From DATLEX01 sp035525015 (GTDB taxonomy: Bacteria; Acidobacteriota; Thermoanaerobaculia; Gp7-AA8): a stretch of 64,000 bases of DNA. Of this stretch, positions 1 through 8,870 are shown in pieces. The notes below the pieces were generated by a model. The model searched no databases. It worked only from the letters and a program-made list of their open reading frames with translations, and had not been told where the DNA came from. The position numbers and the translations under genes are program-made. Location of the stretch: contig DATLFC010000074.1 of assembly GCA_035525015.1 (NCBI GenBank), positions 4,948 to 68,947 of the forward strand, in the 5' to 3' direction. Every line of letters starts with the position of its first letter. Within the stretch, counting starts at the first letter, position 1.

Positions 1-84
1 GCTGGCCCCGAGGCGGACGACCCCCTCCTCGCGCGCGGCGCGTTCCAGCAAAGGCCAGACCTCGGAGAGTCTCGTGATCATCAT
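1..84 (-). CDS. 5' end of an unidentified gene (partial, runs off the window)
   Basis: Only the first 28 codons are present. The ATG (84-82) overlaps the TGA of the metallophosphoesterase (83-81) in an ATGA arrangement, which implies translational coupling. The visible N-terminus starts MMITRLSEVWPLLERAAR and continues to a GVVRLGA segment. That is reminiscent of the first helix and strand of epoxyqueuosine reductase (QueG), but 28 residues are too few to decide. It is the last visible member of the ileS-PHP-phosphoesterase run. Confidence 0.45.
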   Translation of the reverse strand, partial: MMITRLSEVWPLLERAAREEGVVRLGAS

Positions 85-1298
85 TTCGAGCGGCCGCTCT
101 GCCGGAGCGTGAAGGTCGCGATTTCCGGGCGGCAGAGGATCCGCAGCGGCGGAACGGCGCCGATTCCGCGGCTGACGTACATCAACACGTTGCGCACGCG
201 GTGAAATCCTGAAGCGTACCTGGCCTCGTATCGCGACGGCACCACCACCGCACCGAAGAACGGAAACCGGATCTGGCCGCCATGCGTGTGTCCGCACACC
301 AGAAGGTCGAGGCGGCAGTCGCCGAGATCGCCGATCAGATCGGGATGGTGCGTCACTCCGATCCGCGGTCCGTGAGCCAGGCCGGCGAAGGCGGCGTCGA
401 GATCGGGCTCTCCCCGGTAGACCTCGTCGATGCCGACCAGCGGGAGCTCCGCTCCTCCTCGCCGCAGCATCACCGAGCGATTGATGATGAACTCCACACC
501 GCGGTCCGTCATGGCGCTCCTGACGTCATCGCCGCCGGCCCAGTAATCGTGATTTCCGAGGACGGCATACATGCCATCGCGTGCGTGGAGCTCACCGATC
601 AGCGCATTCGCCATGAGCGGAATGTCGCGGTGAAACGATACGAAATCGCCGCCGAGAAGGATGATGTCGGGCTCGGCGCGGTTCGTCTGCGCCACCACTT
701 CCTCGTAGTACCTCCGGCGGACGAAGCGCGCCACGTGCGTGTCGGTGAGGAACGCGATCCGGTAGCCCTCGAACGCAGCCGGCAGCCCGTCGATGAACAC
801 CTCATGCCGCGTGATCTCGATGTCGTACACGTCGTTGTGCGCGCCGAGCCTGCGCAGCCAGGCGAACGGGATGTGCGCACGCCGGATCCGGATCACTTCG
901 CCGGGCCGCGTCCGGACACCCGCCGGGGCCCGCTCGTGTTTCATGCGCAGCCGGATGGTGTCGACGATCCAGTAAACGCCGACACCGGCCGCGAAGAGCA
1001 GCCACCACAGTCCGATCTGCCCGAGTGTCGCATCCCAGTCGACCCGCTCCACCGCCTCCGGCGTGATCCGGTCGAGCGCTTCCGTCCGGAGCATCCAGTC
1101 GATCCAGCGATGGAGAGGCCACAGCAGCGCCGTCATCACCAGCAGGAGTGGCGGTACGACCCACAGGAGCCATGTCCAGGGACTCTTTTCGTGTTTGTGG
1201 CTGCCGAAGACGATGCGGTTCAGAACGAAGAGGAACATGCGCGCGTCGCCGAGCAACGCCAGAAGGAGAAGAACGACGAAGAGGACTCGGAGGATCAT
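81..1298 (-). CDS. Membrane-anchored calcineurin-like metallophosphoesterase
   Basis: A 405-residue protein with hydrophobic segments near residues 1-27, 40-62 and 95-113, followed by a calcineurin-like domain. The metal-binding blocks are all visible: DTH at 186-188, GGD at 216-218, GNHD at 248-251, HH at 317-318 and GHTHGG at 336-341. The architecture matches YkuE/LpxG-type membrane phosphoesterases, which face the cytoplasm or membrane surface and hydrolyse phosphodiester or pyrophosphate bonds. The substrate cannot be told from sequence; a lipid-linked substrate is an inference from the membrane anchor. It starts 10 bases after the PHP gene ends and overlaps the next gene by 4 bases, so the three are probably cotranscribed. 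Confidence 0.87.
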   Translation of the reverse strand: MILRVLFVVLLLLALLGDARMFLFVLNRIVFGSHKHEKSPWTWLLWVVPPLLLVMTALLWPLHRWIDWMLRTEALDRITPEAVERVDWDATLGQIGLWWLLFAAGVGVYWIVDTIRLRMKHERAPAGVRTRPGEVIRIRRAHIPFAWLRRLGAHNDVYDIEITRHEVFIDGLPAAFEGYRIAFLTDTHVARFVRRRYYEEVVAQTNRAEPDIILLGGDFVSFHRDIPLMANALIGELHARDGMYAVLGNHDYWAGGDDVRSAMTDRGVEFIINRSVMLRRGGAELPLVGIDEVYRGEPDLDAAFAGLAHGPRIGVTHHPDLIGDLGDCRLDLLVCGHTHGGQIRFPFFGAVVVPSRYEARYASGFHRVRNVLMYVSRGIGAVPPLRILCRPEIATFTLRQSGRSK

Positions 1299-1308
1299 GA
1301 AGGCATCT

Positions 1309-2127
1309 TCATGACACCCGCTCGAGAATCGGGCCGATCAGATTTTCCGGAACTTTGATCGTGCCGAGCGTCTCGGAAGCCTTTGCCGAACCGTGATCGT
1401 CCGACCCTCCGGTGATGAACTTGCCGCGAAACCGGGCCATGTTCTGGTACATGTCGCGATCGCCGGCCGGTACGTCGGGATGCATCGCTTCCACCGCGTC
1501 GACGCCGGAGTCGAGAACCTTCGCCACCAGGCGGGCGTGATCGGGATAGAGAGAAGGATGCGCCACCGATGTCACGCCGCCCGCGCTCCGGATCATCGAC
1601 ACCGCCTCGGCGATGCGGAAGCGCTCTTTTTCGACATAGGCCGGCTTTCCGGTTCCGATGAGGGTGTCGAACGCCTCGGCGACCGAGCGGGCGTGTCCAC
1701 GCTCGACCAGCGCTCGCGCGACGTGCGGACGCCCCACCGCTCCTCCTGCCGCCAGTTCATCCACGCGCTCGTGGGCGATGTCGTAGCCGAGTGTCCGGAG
1801 CTTCTCGACCATGGCTCTACTCCGCCGCTCGCGCATGCTGCGGAAGGAGCGGAGACGGGCATCGATGGCTTCATCGTGAGGATCGAAGGCGTAGGCGAGG
1901 ATGTGGACGTCGACTCCTTCGAACGCGCACGACAGCTCGATGGCCGGGATCAGCGTCACCCCGATGCCGTCAGCGTACGGCTTTGCTTCGAAGTACGCGG
2001 CCAGGTTGTCGTGATCGCTGATGGCGACGATGTCGATTCCATGGCTCCGCGCCACGTCGACGACTTCGCGCGGAGTGCGCGTCCCATCGGAGTGGTGCGT
2101 GTGCGTGTGAAGATCTGCGTAGCGCAT
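1309..2127 (-). CDS. PHP-domain phosphoesterase (RNase AM / YciV-like)
   Basis: A 272-residue protein opening with the PHP signature ADLHTHTHHSDGTRTP, then AISDHDN near residue 36, HPS near 195 and a C-terminal GGSDDHG. These are the expected metal ligands of a complete PHP phosphoesterase. Length and motif order match the YciV/Rnm group, which removes nucleotides from 5' ends of RNA or hydrolyses 3',5'-nucleoside bisphosphates. The exact substrate is not determined. It lies downstream of ileS, separated by an 85-base gap filled by an inverted repeat, and 10 bases ahead of the metallophosphoesterase. Confidence 0.85.
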   Translation of the reverse strand: MRYADLHTHTHHSDGTRTPREVVDVARSHGIDIVAISDHDNLAAYFEAKPYADGIGVTLIPAIELSCAFEGVDVHILAYAFDPHDEAIDARLRSFRSMRERRSRAMVEKLRTLGYDIAHERVDELAAGGAVGRPHVARALVERGHARSVAEAFDTLIGTGKPAYVEKERFRIAEAVSMIRSAGGVTSVAHPSLYPDHARLVAKVLDSGVDAVEAMHPDVPAGDRDMYQNMARFRGKFITGGSDDHGSAKASETLGTIKVPENLIGPILERVS

Positions 2128-2130
2128 GAA

Positions 2131-2209
2131 TCGGGGCTCGGGGCTCAGGGCTCAGGCAAGAGGGAGGGCGGTGGGGTCTGAGCCCCGAGCGCCGAGCCCC
2201 GAGCCCCGA
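2131..2209. repeat. Long imperfect inverted repeat built of GGGGCTC units
   Basis: The ileS-PHP intergenic gap is almost entirely an inverted repeat. 2131-2146 (TCGGGGCTCGGGGCTC) is perfectly complementary to 2194-2209, and 2148-2155 pairs with 2178-2185. The arms are short tandem GGGGCTC/GGGCTCA heptamers. A stable hairpin is expected, but there is no T-tract for a classical terminator. It could attenuate read-through from ileS or be a dispersed intergenic element. Confidence 0.75.
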
Positions 2210-2212
2210 CTC

Positions 2213-5023
2213 CTAAACCGTCGCGGGCGTGACGAGCTCATCGAGGACACTTTGGCAACGCGCACAAACCGCTCCCTCCACGTGGACCTCCTCGCGGTAC
2301 TGCCAGCAGCGGCCGCACTTCTTTCCGCGCGCCGGCTTCATCGAGACGGCGATCCGGCCCAGTCCTTCGATGTCGACGGCGTCGGTCGCGCTGTCGTCCG
2401 GCGGCCGGAAGTCGACGTGCGAGACGATGAGGAGCTTCGCCAGGTCGACGTTGACGCTTCCGAGCAGCGCCTCCGGCGACATCCTCGTGTGCAGGACGAT
2501 GTCCGCCTCGAGCGACTGCCCGATCTGCTGCACGGCGCGCGCGCGCTCCAGCACCTTCGTGGCCGTCTCGCGGACACGGAAGATGCGCTGCCAGGCCTCG
2601 ACGTCGGCGTCGGGGAGCTTCGCTCCTTCGAGTTTCTCGAAGTCGGCCAGGTGAACCGACTTCTCTTTCTGACCGGGCATGGCCTCGTAGATCTCCTCGG
2701 CCGTGAAGCTGATGATCGGAGCCAGCGTCGTCACCAGTCCCCGCAGAATCCGGTACATCACCGTCTGCCCTGACCGGCGCGCCAGCGAGGCGGGTCCCTC
2801 GCAGTACATCGTGTCCTTCGACGCGTCGAGGTAGACCGAGGAGAGGTCGACCGTGCAGAGGTCGACGATGCGGTGGTAGACGGCGTGAAACTCGTAGTCG
2901 CCGTACGCTTTCTGGCAGCGTTCGAACGCCCGTGCCGCGCGATCGAGGATCCAGCGGTCGATCGGCAGAAGCTGCTCGACCGGGAGCGCCGCGGCCGGGT
3001 CGAAGTCGTAGAGATTCGCCAGCAGATACCGCGCTGTGTTCCTGATCTTCCGGTAGGCCTCGGCGATGCGGGCGATGATCTCCTTTCCCAGCGCCATGTC
3101 GTCGCGGTAGTCGATCATGGCCACCCAGAGGCGGAGGATGTCGGCGCCATTCTGCTTGACGATGTCCTGCGGCGAGACGACGTTGCCGAGGGACTTCGAC
3201 ATCTTGCGCCCCTTCTCGTCGACCACGAAGCCGTGGGTGATGACCTGCTCGTACGGCGCGCCCCCCTCGACGCCGACGCCGATGAGAAGCGAGGACTGGA
3301 ACCAGCCCCGATGCTGATCGTGCCCTTCGACGTAGACGGCCACCGGCCAGCCGAGCTCCGGGCGAGCTTTGCAGACGGCAATGTGCGACGAACCGGAGTC
3401 GAACCAGACGTCGAGGATGTCGAGGTCCTTGCGGAACGAGGTGCTGCCGCACCTGCATGCGTGGCCGGCCGGGAGGAACTCCTTCGCGTCGTGCTCGAAC
3501 CAGGCGTCGGCGCCTTCGGCGCGGAACAGTTCCGTCACTCTGCCGAACAGCTCGAGGGTCGTCACCGGCTCACTGCACTGCTCGCAGTAGAGAACGGTGA
3601 TCGGAACACCCCAGAGCCGCTGCCGTGAGATGACCCAGTCCGGGCGATTCTCGAGCATGCCGGTCATCCGCTCCTGACCCCAGTGCGGCACCCATTTCAC
3701 CTTGCGTACTTCAGCCAGCGCCCGTTCACGAAGCTTCGTCTCCTCCATGCTGATGAACCACTGTTCGGTGGCGCGGAAGATGATCGGGTTCTTGCAGCGC
3801 CAGCAGTGCGGGTACTGGTGCGTGAGCGATTCGGAAAAGACGAGCACGCCGCGCTCGCGGAGATGCTCGACGATCAGCGGATTGGCCTTGAACACGTGCA
3901 TGCCGGCCCAGAGAGGCACGTCGGGTGTGAACTGACCGCGATGGTTCACCGGCGTATAGATCTCCAGACCATACCCGCGGCCGGTGTTGAAATCGTCGGC
4001 ACCGTGTCCCGGCGCGGTATGAACCAGGCCGGTGCCCTGGTCGAGCGTCACGTAGTCGCCGAGGAGGAAGACTCCTTCCCGTGGCAGGAAGGCGTGGCGG
4101 TAACGGAGGTGCTCGAACGCGGAGCCGCGGAACACCTTCACCACCTTGTATTCGCCCCATCCGAACTTCTTCGTCACGCCGGCGACGAGGTCGGCGGCCA
4201 CGATGTGGTTCGCACCGTCATGCTCGACGACGGCGTACTCGAAGTCCGGCTTCACGACGATGGCAAGGTTGGCGGGAAGCGTCCACGGAGTCGTCGTCCA
4301 GATGACGGCGTAGACCGGTTTCTCGATCGGCAGATCGAGGCTCTGTACCGCCTCGTCCGTCAGGCGGAAACGGACGTACACCGATGGCGAGGTGTGCTCC
4401 TCGTATTCGACTTCCGCCTCGGCGAGCGCGCTCTGGTCGTACGTACACCAGTGCACCGGTTTGAGTCCCTTGTAGACGGCGCCCGTCTCGAAGTAGCGGC
4501 CCAGTGCGCCGGCGATGTCCGCCTCGTAGTCGAAGGCCATGGTCATGTACGGGTTGTCCCAGTCCCCCAGGACGCCGAGGCGGATGAAGTCGTCGCGCTG
4601 GATGTCGATGTACTTCGCCGCGAACTGACGGCAGGCGCGGCGAAACTCGGCCGCGCTCATCTCTTTCTTCTTCCCGCCGAGCTCTTTTTCCACGGCGAAT
4701 TCGATCGGCAGGCCATGGCAGTCCCAGCCGGGAACGTAAGGAGAGTCGAAACCCATCATGGTCCGGGACTTGACGATCATGTCCTTGAGGATCTTGTTCA
4801 GTGCATGGCCGATGTGAATTTTGCCGTTTGCGTACGGAGGACCGTCGTGCAGCACGAACTTCGGACGGCCGCCCGACTTCTCGCGAAGGAGCTTGTAGAT
4901 ACCGATCGTCCGCCACTGTTCGAGCCACTTCGGCTCGTTCTGCAGTAGGTTCGCCTTCATGGCGAACGACGTCTGCGGAAGATTGAGTGTTTTCTTGTAG
5001 TCGCTACTGCTCGATACGGCCAT
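2213..5023 (-). CDS. ileS: Isoleucyl-tRNA synthetase
   Basis: A 936-residue class Ia synthetase that charges tRNA-Ile in the cytoplasm. The HIGH signature is at residues 70-73 (after PPYANGKI) and the KMSKS loop appears as GRKMSKSLGN near residue 610. The editing domain and anticodon-binding region are full length. A C-terminal zinc finger is visible as CGRCWQYREEV...CARCQ, typical of the bacterial IleS type. The ATG at 5023 has no Shine-Dalgarno but is preceded by a TAGTTT hexamer 10 bases away. It heads the minus-strand run through the PHP and phosphoesterase genes. Confidence 0.98.
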   Translation of the reverse strand: MAVSSSSDYKKTLNLPQTSFAMKANLLQNEPKWLEQWRTIGIYKLLREKSGGRPKFVLHDGPPYANGKIHIGHALNKILKDMIVKSRTMMGFDSPYVPGWDCHGLPIEFAVEKELGGKKKEMSAAEFRRACRQFAAKYIDIQRDDFIRLGVLGDWDNPYMTMAFDYEADIAGALGRYFETGAVYKGLKPVHWCTYDQSALAEAEVEYEEHTSPSVYVRFRLTDEAVQSLDLPIEKPVYAVIWTTTPWTLPANLAIVVKPDFEYAVVEHDGANHIVAADLVAGVTKKFGWGEYKVVKVFRGSAFEHLRYRHAFLPREGVFLLGDYVTLDQGTGLVHTAPGHGADDFNTGRGYGLEIYTPVNHRGQFTPDVPLWAGMHVFKANPLIVEHLRERGVLVFSESLTHQYPHCWRCKNPIIFRATEQWFISMEETKLRERALAEVRKVKWVPHWGQERMTGMLENRPDWVISRQRLWGVPITVLYCEQCSEPVTTLELFGRVTELFRAEGADAWFEHDAKEFLPAGHACRCGSTSFRKDLDILDVWFDSGSSHIAVCKARPELGWPVAVYVEGHDQHRGWFQSSLLIGVGVEGGAPYEQVITHGFVVDEKGRKMSKSLGNVVSPQDIVKQNGADILRLWVAMIDYRDDMALGKEIIARIAEAYRKIRNTARYLLANLYDFDPAAALPVEQLLPIDRWILDRAARAFERCQKAYGDYEFHAVYHRIVDLCTVDLSSVYLDASKDTMYCEGPASLARRSGQTVMYRILRGLVTTLAPIISFTAEEIYEAMPGQKEKSVHLADFEKLEGAKLPDADVEAWQRIFRVRETATKVLERARAVQQIGQSLEADIVLHTRMSPEALLGSVNVDLAKLLIVSHVDFRPPDDSATDAVDIEGLGRIAVSMKPARGKKCGRCWQYREEVHVEGAVCARCQSVLDELVTPATV

Positions 5024-5033
5024 GGTGACCGGC

Positions 5034-5039
5034 CAAACT
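5034..5039 (-). promoter_or_regulatory. Putative -10 hexamer (TAGTTT) of ileS, leaderless type
   Basis: TAGTTT lies 10 bases upstream of the ileS ATG with no ribosome-binding site between. It fits the TANNNT pattern seen at many first genes in this window. The predicted transcript would have almost no leader. Confidence 0.4.
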
Positions 5040-5065
5040 AGCAGTGGCAGGTGCCTATTTCAAGG

Positions 5066-6415
5066 CTACATGCCGCCGGCGGTGAGGCCGCGCGGCGGCG
5101 TTACGCGCAGCTTCTGGCCGGGTTGGAGTATCGCGTCCTTCCGCAGATCGTTCAGCTCGCAGAGGTCGCCGACGCTGAGCTTGTGCTTCCTGGCGATCGC
5201 GGACAGCGTGTCTCCCTTGCGCACGGTATGGAAGACGTCCTCGTCGTCGGCGTGGCGAAGGAGCGTCCCCAGGCGGCGGGCGTTTACCGGAACGTAGATC
5301 GAGCGGCCGGCGCGCAGCGAGTCACCGGGGCGGAGATCGTTCATCTCGAGAATCGTCCCGGGCTGCGTGCCGAACCTGCGGGCCAGTCTGGTCACCGTAT
5401 CGCCTTTGCGCACGACGAGCGCGGCGACGTCGATCTCCGTGTCGTCCTCTCGGAGCGTCGCGGCCACTTCCGCCAGGAGAGGGGCCGCAGCGGCGGGGAC
5501 GGTCACGTTTCGCCGGCCCGGCGGCACCAGGCCGCGGTGCAGCGCCGGGTTCAACTCCTGCAGCTCGCTCTCGCTGAGGCCGGCCGACCCGGCCAGGAAT
5601 CGGAGCGAGAGCGGTCCGTCGACGGTGATGGTCCCCAGATCGGCGGGCGCGTGAGGCTCGAGGCGGAAACCATAGGCCTCGGGATCCCCGGCGATGTGCA
5701 GCGTGGCGTAGAACGTCGGAACGTATCCCCGCGTCTCCTTCGGCAGCGCGCTCCTTTCCAGAAGCTCCCAGAAGGTGGTTGCGCCGGTGCTCTCGAGCGC
5801 GCGCCGCACCCGGCCGGGGCCGCAGTTGTATGCGGCGAGCGCCAGGGACCAGTCGCCGAACTCGCGATACAGATCGGTAAGGAAGGCGGCCGCCGCGGCG
5901 GTCGACTTCTCGGGATCGGCGCGCTCGTCGATCCACCAGTCGACACGGAGGCCGTACTCGCGCGCGGTCGCGGGCATGAACTGCCACAGCCCGTGTGCGC
6001 CGGCGCGCGAGGTGAGAGTGGGGATGTAAGCGCTCTCGATGACCGGCAGGTAGGCGAGCGCCTTCGGCAGTGCGTGCTCATCGAGAATGGCGTCGATCAT
6101 GCTGCGGTAGCGCGTTGCTCGAAGGAGCGAAGTCTGAATCTTGTCCCGCAACGACGTGGAGAAGTATTGGACGGCTCCGTGGATCGAACGATGATCCGGC
6201 ATCGGGATCGAGGCGGCTGCCTCGACGTCGACCTCCGGTCCTGATCCGGGGTGCTGTTCGCGGGCGACGATGCCGCCCCAGGCCAGCTCGAGGTCGCTCC
6301 GGAGCACTTCCGGATCGGCCGGCGTGGCGCGCGGCGGATCCGATGAAGGTGGGGTGGCCGTCACGCACGAGACGCACAGCAGCGCCACCGGCAACAGCCA
6401 TCGTCTGTCCATCAT
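5066..6415 (-). CDS. mltD: MltD-like lytic transglycosylase with LysM repeats
   Basis: A 449-residue exported murein hydrolase. The N-terminus has a hydrophobic stretch ending LLCVSC, a weak lipobox, so it is probably a lipoprotein. The SLT domain shows the catalytic Glu in VIESAY, then GLWQFMPATAREYG and AAYNCGPGRV. Two C-terminal LysM modules are clear (RKGDTVTRLARRFG and RKGDTLSAIARKHK), and a degenerate third may lie upstream of them. It would cleave the MurNAc-GlcNAc bond with 1,6-anhydro product formation while LysM holds peptidoglycan. The start chosen is the ATG at 6415 behind a GGGGAGGGGG purine run; the frame stays open upstream, but that part only shadows the MglA-like gene. Confidence 0.9.
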   Translation of the reverse strand: MMDRRWLLPVALLCVSCVTATPPSSDPPRATPADPEVLRSDLELAWGGIVAREQHPGSGPEVDVEAAASIPMPDHRSIHGAVQYFSTSLRDKIQTSLLRATRYRSMIDAILDEHALPKALAYLPVIESAYIPTLTSRAGAHGLWQFMPATAREYGLRVDWWIDERADPEKSTAAAAAFLTDLYREFGDWSLALAAYNCGPGRVRRALESTGATTFWELLERSALPKETRGYVPTFYATLHIAGDPEAYGFRLEPHAPADLGTITVDGPLSLRFLAGSAGLSESELQELNPALHRGLVPPGRRNVTVPAAAAPLLAEVAATLREDDTEIDVAALVVRKGDTVTRLARRFGTQPGTILEMNDLRPGDSLRAGRSIYVPVNARRLGTLLRHADDEDVFHTVRKGDTLSAIARKHKLSVGDLCELNDLRKDAILQPGQKLRVTPPRGLTAGGM

Positions 6416-6455
6416 CCCCCTCCCCATCCCTCGGCTGTCGACTTCTGAAGGACCG

Positions 6456-7664
6456 CTACGACTGGTCGACCCGCAGGTTGACCGATACGGCGTGAACATC
6501 GGCCGTATCCCCGAGCTCGACGCGCTCCGACTGCTCATGGACGACGTCGTCGCCGTTCTCGAAGGATACCGTAACGCGCATGGCACGGGCGCCCGAGAGC
6601 GTCTCCGGCGGAACGGCCAGATTGATGGCCTTCTGAATCTCCCGGCCGACGCCGCGCGGGATGTCGGGCTTCGGAGCGGCATTCTTCTTCTTCTTGAGCT
6701 TGGGAGACGAAGAGGTGGCGCGCTTTCGCAGCGCCTCCAGCTCGGCCATGACGTCGATCGTCGACCGCACTTTCACCGTTTTCACCGGCGGCTTTTCGGG
6801 CACCGGCTCCACCGCTGCATCGCCGCTCCGCTTTTCCTCCGTCCGTCCGGAGGCGACGCCCGCCCCGACCGGCTCCATCGCTTCTTCACTCTCACTGAGC
6901 TCTTCGATGAGCTCCTCCACCGCCCGCGCGCGATCGCCGCCGCCGAACGATGGTGTGACGACGTTGGCCGATGCTTCCGGTTTTCCGGCAGCCTCGGGCC
7001 GTGGTTGTTCCTTCATGCGGAACTGCGCCACATCGCCGAGCGTCCGGGCCGTCGGCCGGGCCGGCTCATCGCCCGTCATGCGGCGGCGCAGCGTTCGCAG
7101 CGTCAGCTTCGAGATCAGCTTCAGGGTCTCGAACACGCCCGTCCCGATCGACGCCACCGACTCCACGACTTCGTATTTCCCCTCCGGATCGAGAGCCTGC
7201 ACCATCGACTCGGCGGTGGCCACGTTCGGCAGATCGCGTTTATTCAACTGGAGGATCAGCGGGATCTCGTCGAGCACGAGCCCGATCTCGGCCAGGTTCT
7301 CGCGCAGATTCCTGAAACTGTCGATGTTCGCGTCGAACATCGCCTGCTGCGAATCGGCGACGAAGACGATGCCGTCGACGCCTTTCAGCACGAGCTTGCG
7401 CGTCGTGTTGTAGAACACCTGTCCCGGAATGGTGTAGAGCTGCAGCCGGGTCTTGAAGCCGCCGATCACGCCGACGTCGATCGGAAGAAGGTCGAAAAAA
7501 AGCGTCCGGTCCGTCTCGGTCTCCAGGCTGACCATCTCCCCGCGGCTTCCGGGTGAGGTCTTGGCATAGATGTGGTGGAGATTGGTCGTTTTCCCGCAGA
7601 GACCAGGACCGTAATACACGATCTTGGCCGCCATCTGCATCGTCGCGTAATTGAAGAAGACCAT
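6456..7664 (-). CDS. mglA: MglA-family small GTPase with C-terminal extension
   Basis: A 402-residue protein. Residues 1-195 form a Ras-like GTPase with P-loop GPGLCGKTT near 19-27, a switch region rich in Thr, TIPGQ in place of DxxGQ, and NKRD as the base-specificity motif. This is the MglA/Gtr type that controls polarity and motility in Myxococcus and relatives. Residues 200-402 are a low-complexity Pro/Glu/Lys-rich tail ending in a short beta-rich segment, unusual for MglA, which is normally about 195 residues. No MglB roadblock partner is adjacent. The ATG at 7664 has GGAG upstream. MltD follows 40 bases later on the same strand. A link to the pilus genes 30 kb away is only inference. Confidence 0.88.
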   Translation of the reverse strand: MVFFNYATMQMAAKIVYYGPGLCGKTTNLHHIYAKTSPGSRGEMVSLETETDRTLFFDLLPIDVGVIGGFKTRLQLYTIPGQVFYNTTRKLVLKGVDGIVFVADSQQAMFDANIDSFRNLRENLAEIGLVLDEIPLILQLNKRDLPNVATAESMVQALDPEGKYEVVESVASIGTGVFETLKLISKLTLRTLRRRMTGDEPARPTARTLGDVAQFRMKEQPRPEAAGKPEASANVVTPSFGGGDRARAVEELIEELSESEEAMEPVGAGVASGRTEEKRSGDAAVEPVPEKPPVKTVKVRSTIDVMAELEALRKRATSSSPKLKKKKNAAPKPDIPRGVGREIQKAINLAVPPETLSGARAMRVTVSFENGDDVVHEQSERVELGDTADVHAVSVNLRVDQS

Positions 7665-7715
7665 CCGAACAGGCTCCGGGACCCGGTGCGAAGCAGCGAT
7701 CGATGGTAGCACCCG

Positions 7716-8468
7716 CTACTTCGGGGTCGCAAGGCGGGCCGAGGTGATCCAGGCGGCGAGAAGTTTGTACAGTTCTGCAACTTGCGCGTCATCGCCGATC
7801 GCGGAGACGTGCCGCGCCATGACCTCCTCGTCCCCTCGTGCGGCCGGTCCGGTGAAGCGCCGGGCGTCGTCGTGAGCTTTCCAGTTTTGAATGGCCGATT
7901 CGGCCAGGGCGACCAGGTCCCGGCGGACATCGCCGGCGCCCGCGCGGCGCATCAGATCGGCCGAGACGTCGAGCACCGCGGCGACATAGTTCGCACCGAA
8001 GACGGCGGCGGCGTGGTAGAGCGGCTTCTGCTCGGCCGTCACCTCGGCGAACCGCGCGCCGACCGCCGTGGTGATGAGTCTCGCCGTTTTCGGGTGTTCC
8101 CCCTGGAATACCAGCAGCGTATCGGCGAGATCGGATGGCTCGCCGACCGGTGGCAGCGCCTTCAGCGGATGGAGCGAGAACCCCCCGGCCGGCGCCGCCA
8201 GCGCGCCGCTCGAGTGGAAGATGATCGCTTCGCCAGAGGGGATCTTCGCGACGATCCCATCGACCGCCCTGTCGCTGACCGCCACGAGCAGCAGTTCCGC
8301 CTCCGCGGCGAGCTGGTCGACGTCGCGGCGGCGAGCGCCCAGCAGCTCCGGCAGGCGGCTTTCCGACTCCGGCCGCAACCAGACGCCGGACAACGGCCAT
8401 CCGATCCGCAGCCATGCCGTCCCCCAGGCCCATGCCGCGCGGCCGCCACCAAGAATGCCGAGACGCAT
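7716..8468 (-). CDS. Rossmann-like / DUF2520 domain protein
   Basis: A 250-residue protein with an N-terminal dinucleotide-binding fold (LGILGGGRAAWAWG) and a C-terminal all-helical DUF2520 half (HAAAVFGANYVAAVLD). It resembles the NADP-oxidoreductase/6-phosphogluconate-dehydrogenase-like superfamily. Homologues are widespread but biochemically uncharacterised and often sit near pantothenate or folate genes; that context is absent here. A TAAGGA Shine-Dalgarno lies just upstream of the ATG. It is divergent from the gene at 8523 and 51 bases ahead of the MglA-like gene, so it may lead that operon. Confidence 0.82.
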   Translation of the reverse strand: MRLGILGGGRAAWAWGTAWLRIGWPLSGVWLRPESESRLPELLGARRRDVDQLAAEAELLLVAVSDRAVDGIVAKIPSGEAIIFHSSGALAAPAGGFSLHPLKALPPVGEPSDLADTLLVFQGEHPKTARLITTAVGARFAEVTAEQKPLYHAAAVFGANYVAAVLDVSADLMRRAGAGDVRRDLVALAESAIQNWKAHDDARRFTGPAARGDEEVMARHVSAIGDDAQVAELYKLLAAWITSARLATPK

Positions 8469-8485
8469 CGTATCCTTAGAGTAAC

Positions 8486-8516
8486 CGGTTCACGGTGAAC
8501 CGTTCACCGTGAACCG
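8486..8516. repeat. 15-bp perfect inverted repeat between divergent genes
   Basis: CGGTTCACGGTGAAC (8486-8500) and its exact reverse complement (8502-8516) are separated by one base. Each arm is itself nearly palindromic around GGTTCACSGTGAACC. It fills the 54-base gap between divergent starts at 8468 and 8523, so it could be an operator or a dispersed repeat. No -10/-35 pair is evident for the plus-strand gene. Confidence 0.75.
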
Positions 8517-8522
8517 TCTGTC

Positions 8523-8870
8523 ATGAAACGCTTCGTCCTCGCGTTCGCACTGTTTGCGGCCCCGCTCCGGGCCGCGCCGCCGACCACCTGTGGCCTGCCG
8601 GACGACTATTCGCGCGCCCTCTGCGCTTACCAGCAGCGTGATTTCGGGACGGCGGAACGGGTATTCGGCTCGATCGTCGATGCGGGGGAGGAAGCGCCGC
8701 AGACTTTGAAGGGGATGTACTTCCTGGCGCGGACGTACATGAAAACCGGGCGGTTTGATGAGGCTGCCGGGCTGCTGGTCAGAATCTACGAGACCGATCG
8801 GACGTTTTACGGCAGCTGGAGTTGCGACTTCCTGCTGGGAGAGTGCCGGAGGGCGCTGGGGAAGGATTAG
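8523..8870 (+). CDS. Small exported TPR-like protein
   Basis: A 115-residue protein with a signal peptide (MKRFVLAFALFAAPLRA) followed by helical TPR-like repeats around YSRALCAYQQRDFGTAERVF and ARTYMKTGRFDEAAGLL. Two Cys residues follow the signal peptide and another lies near the end, compatible with a periplasmic disulfide. No enzymatic motif is visible. Its stop codon directly abuts the ATG of the AAA+ activator, so the two are likely cotranscribed. It may be a periplasmic sensing or scaffolding partner, which is conjecture. Confidence 0.72.
   Translation: MKRFVLAFALFAAPLRAAPPTTCGLPDDYSRALCAYQQRDFGTAERVFGSIVDAGEEAPQTLKGMYFLARTYMKTGRFDEAAGLLVRIYETDRTFYGSWSCDFLLGECRRALGKD

Noticed and set aside
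282..1358. Long open frame opposite the metallophosphoesterase
   Set aside because: High-GC genomes give long antisense frames; its translation has no domain features, while the opposite strand carries a complete catalytic set.
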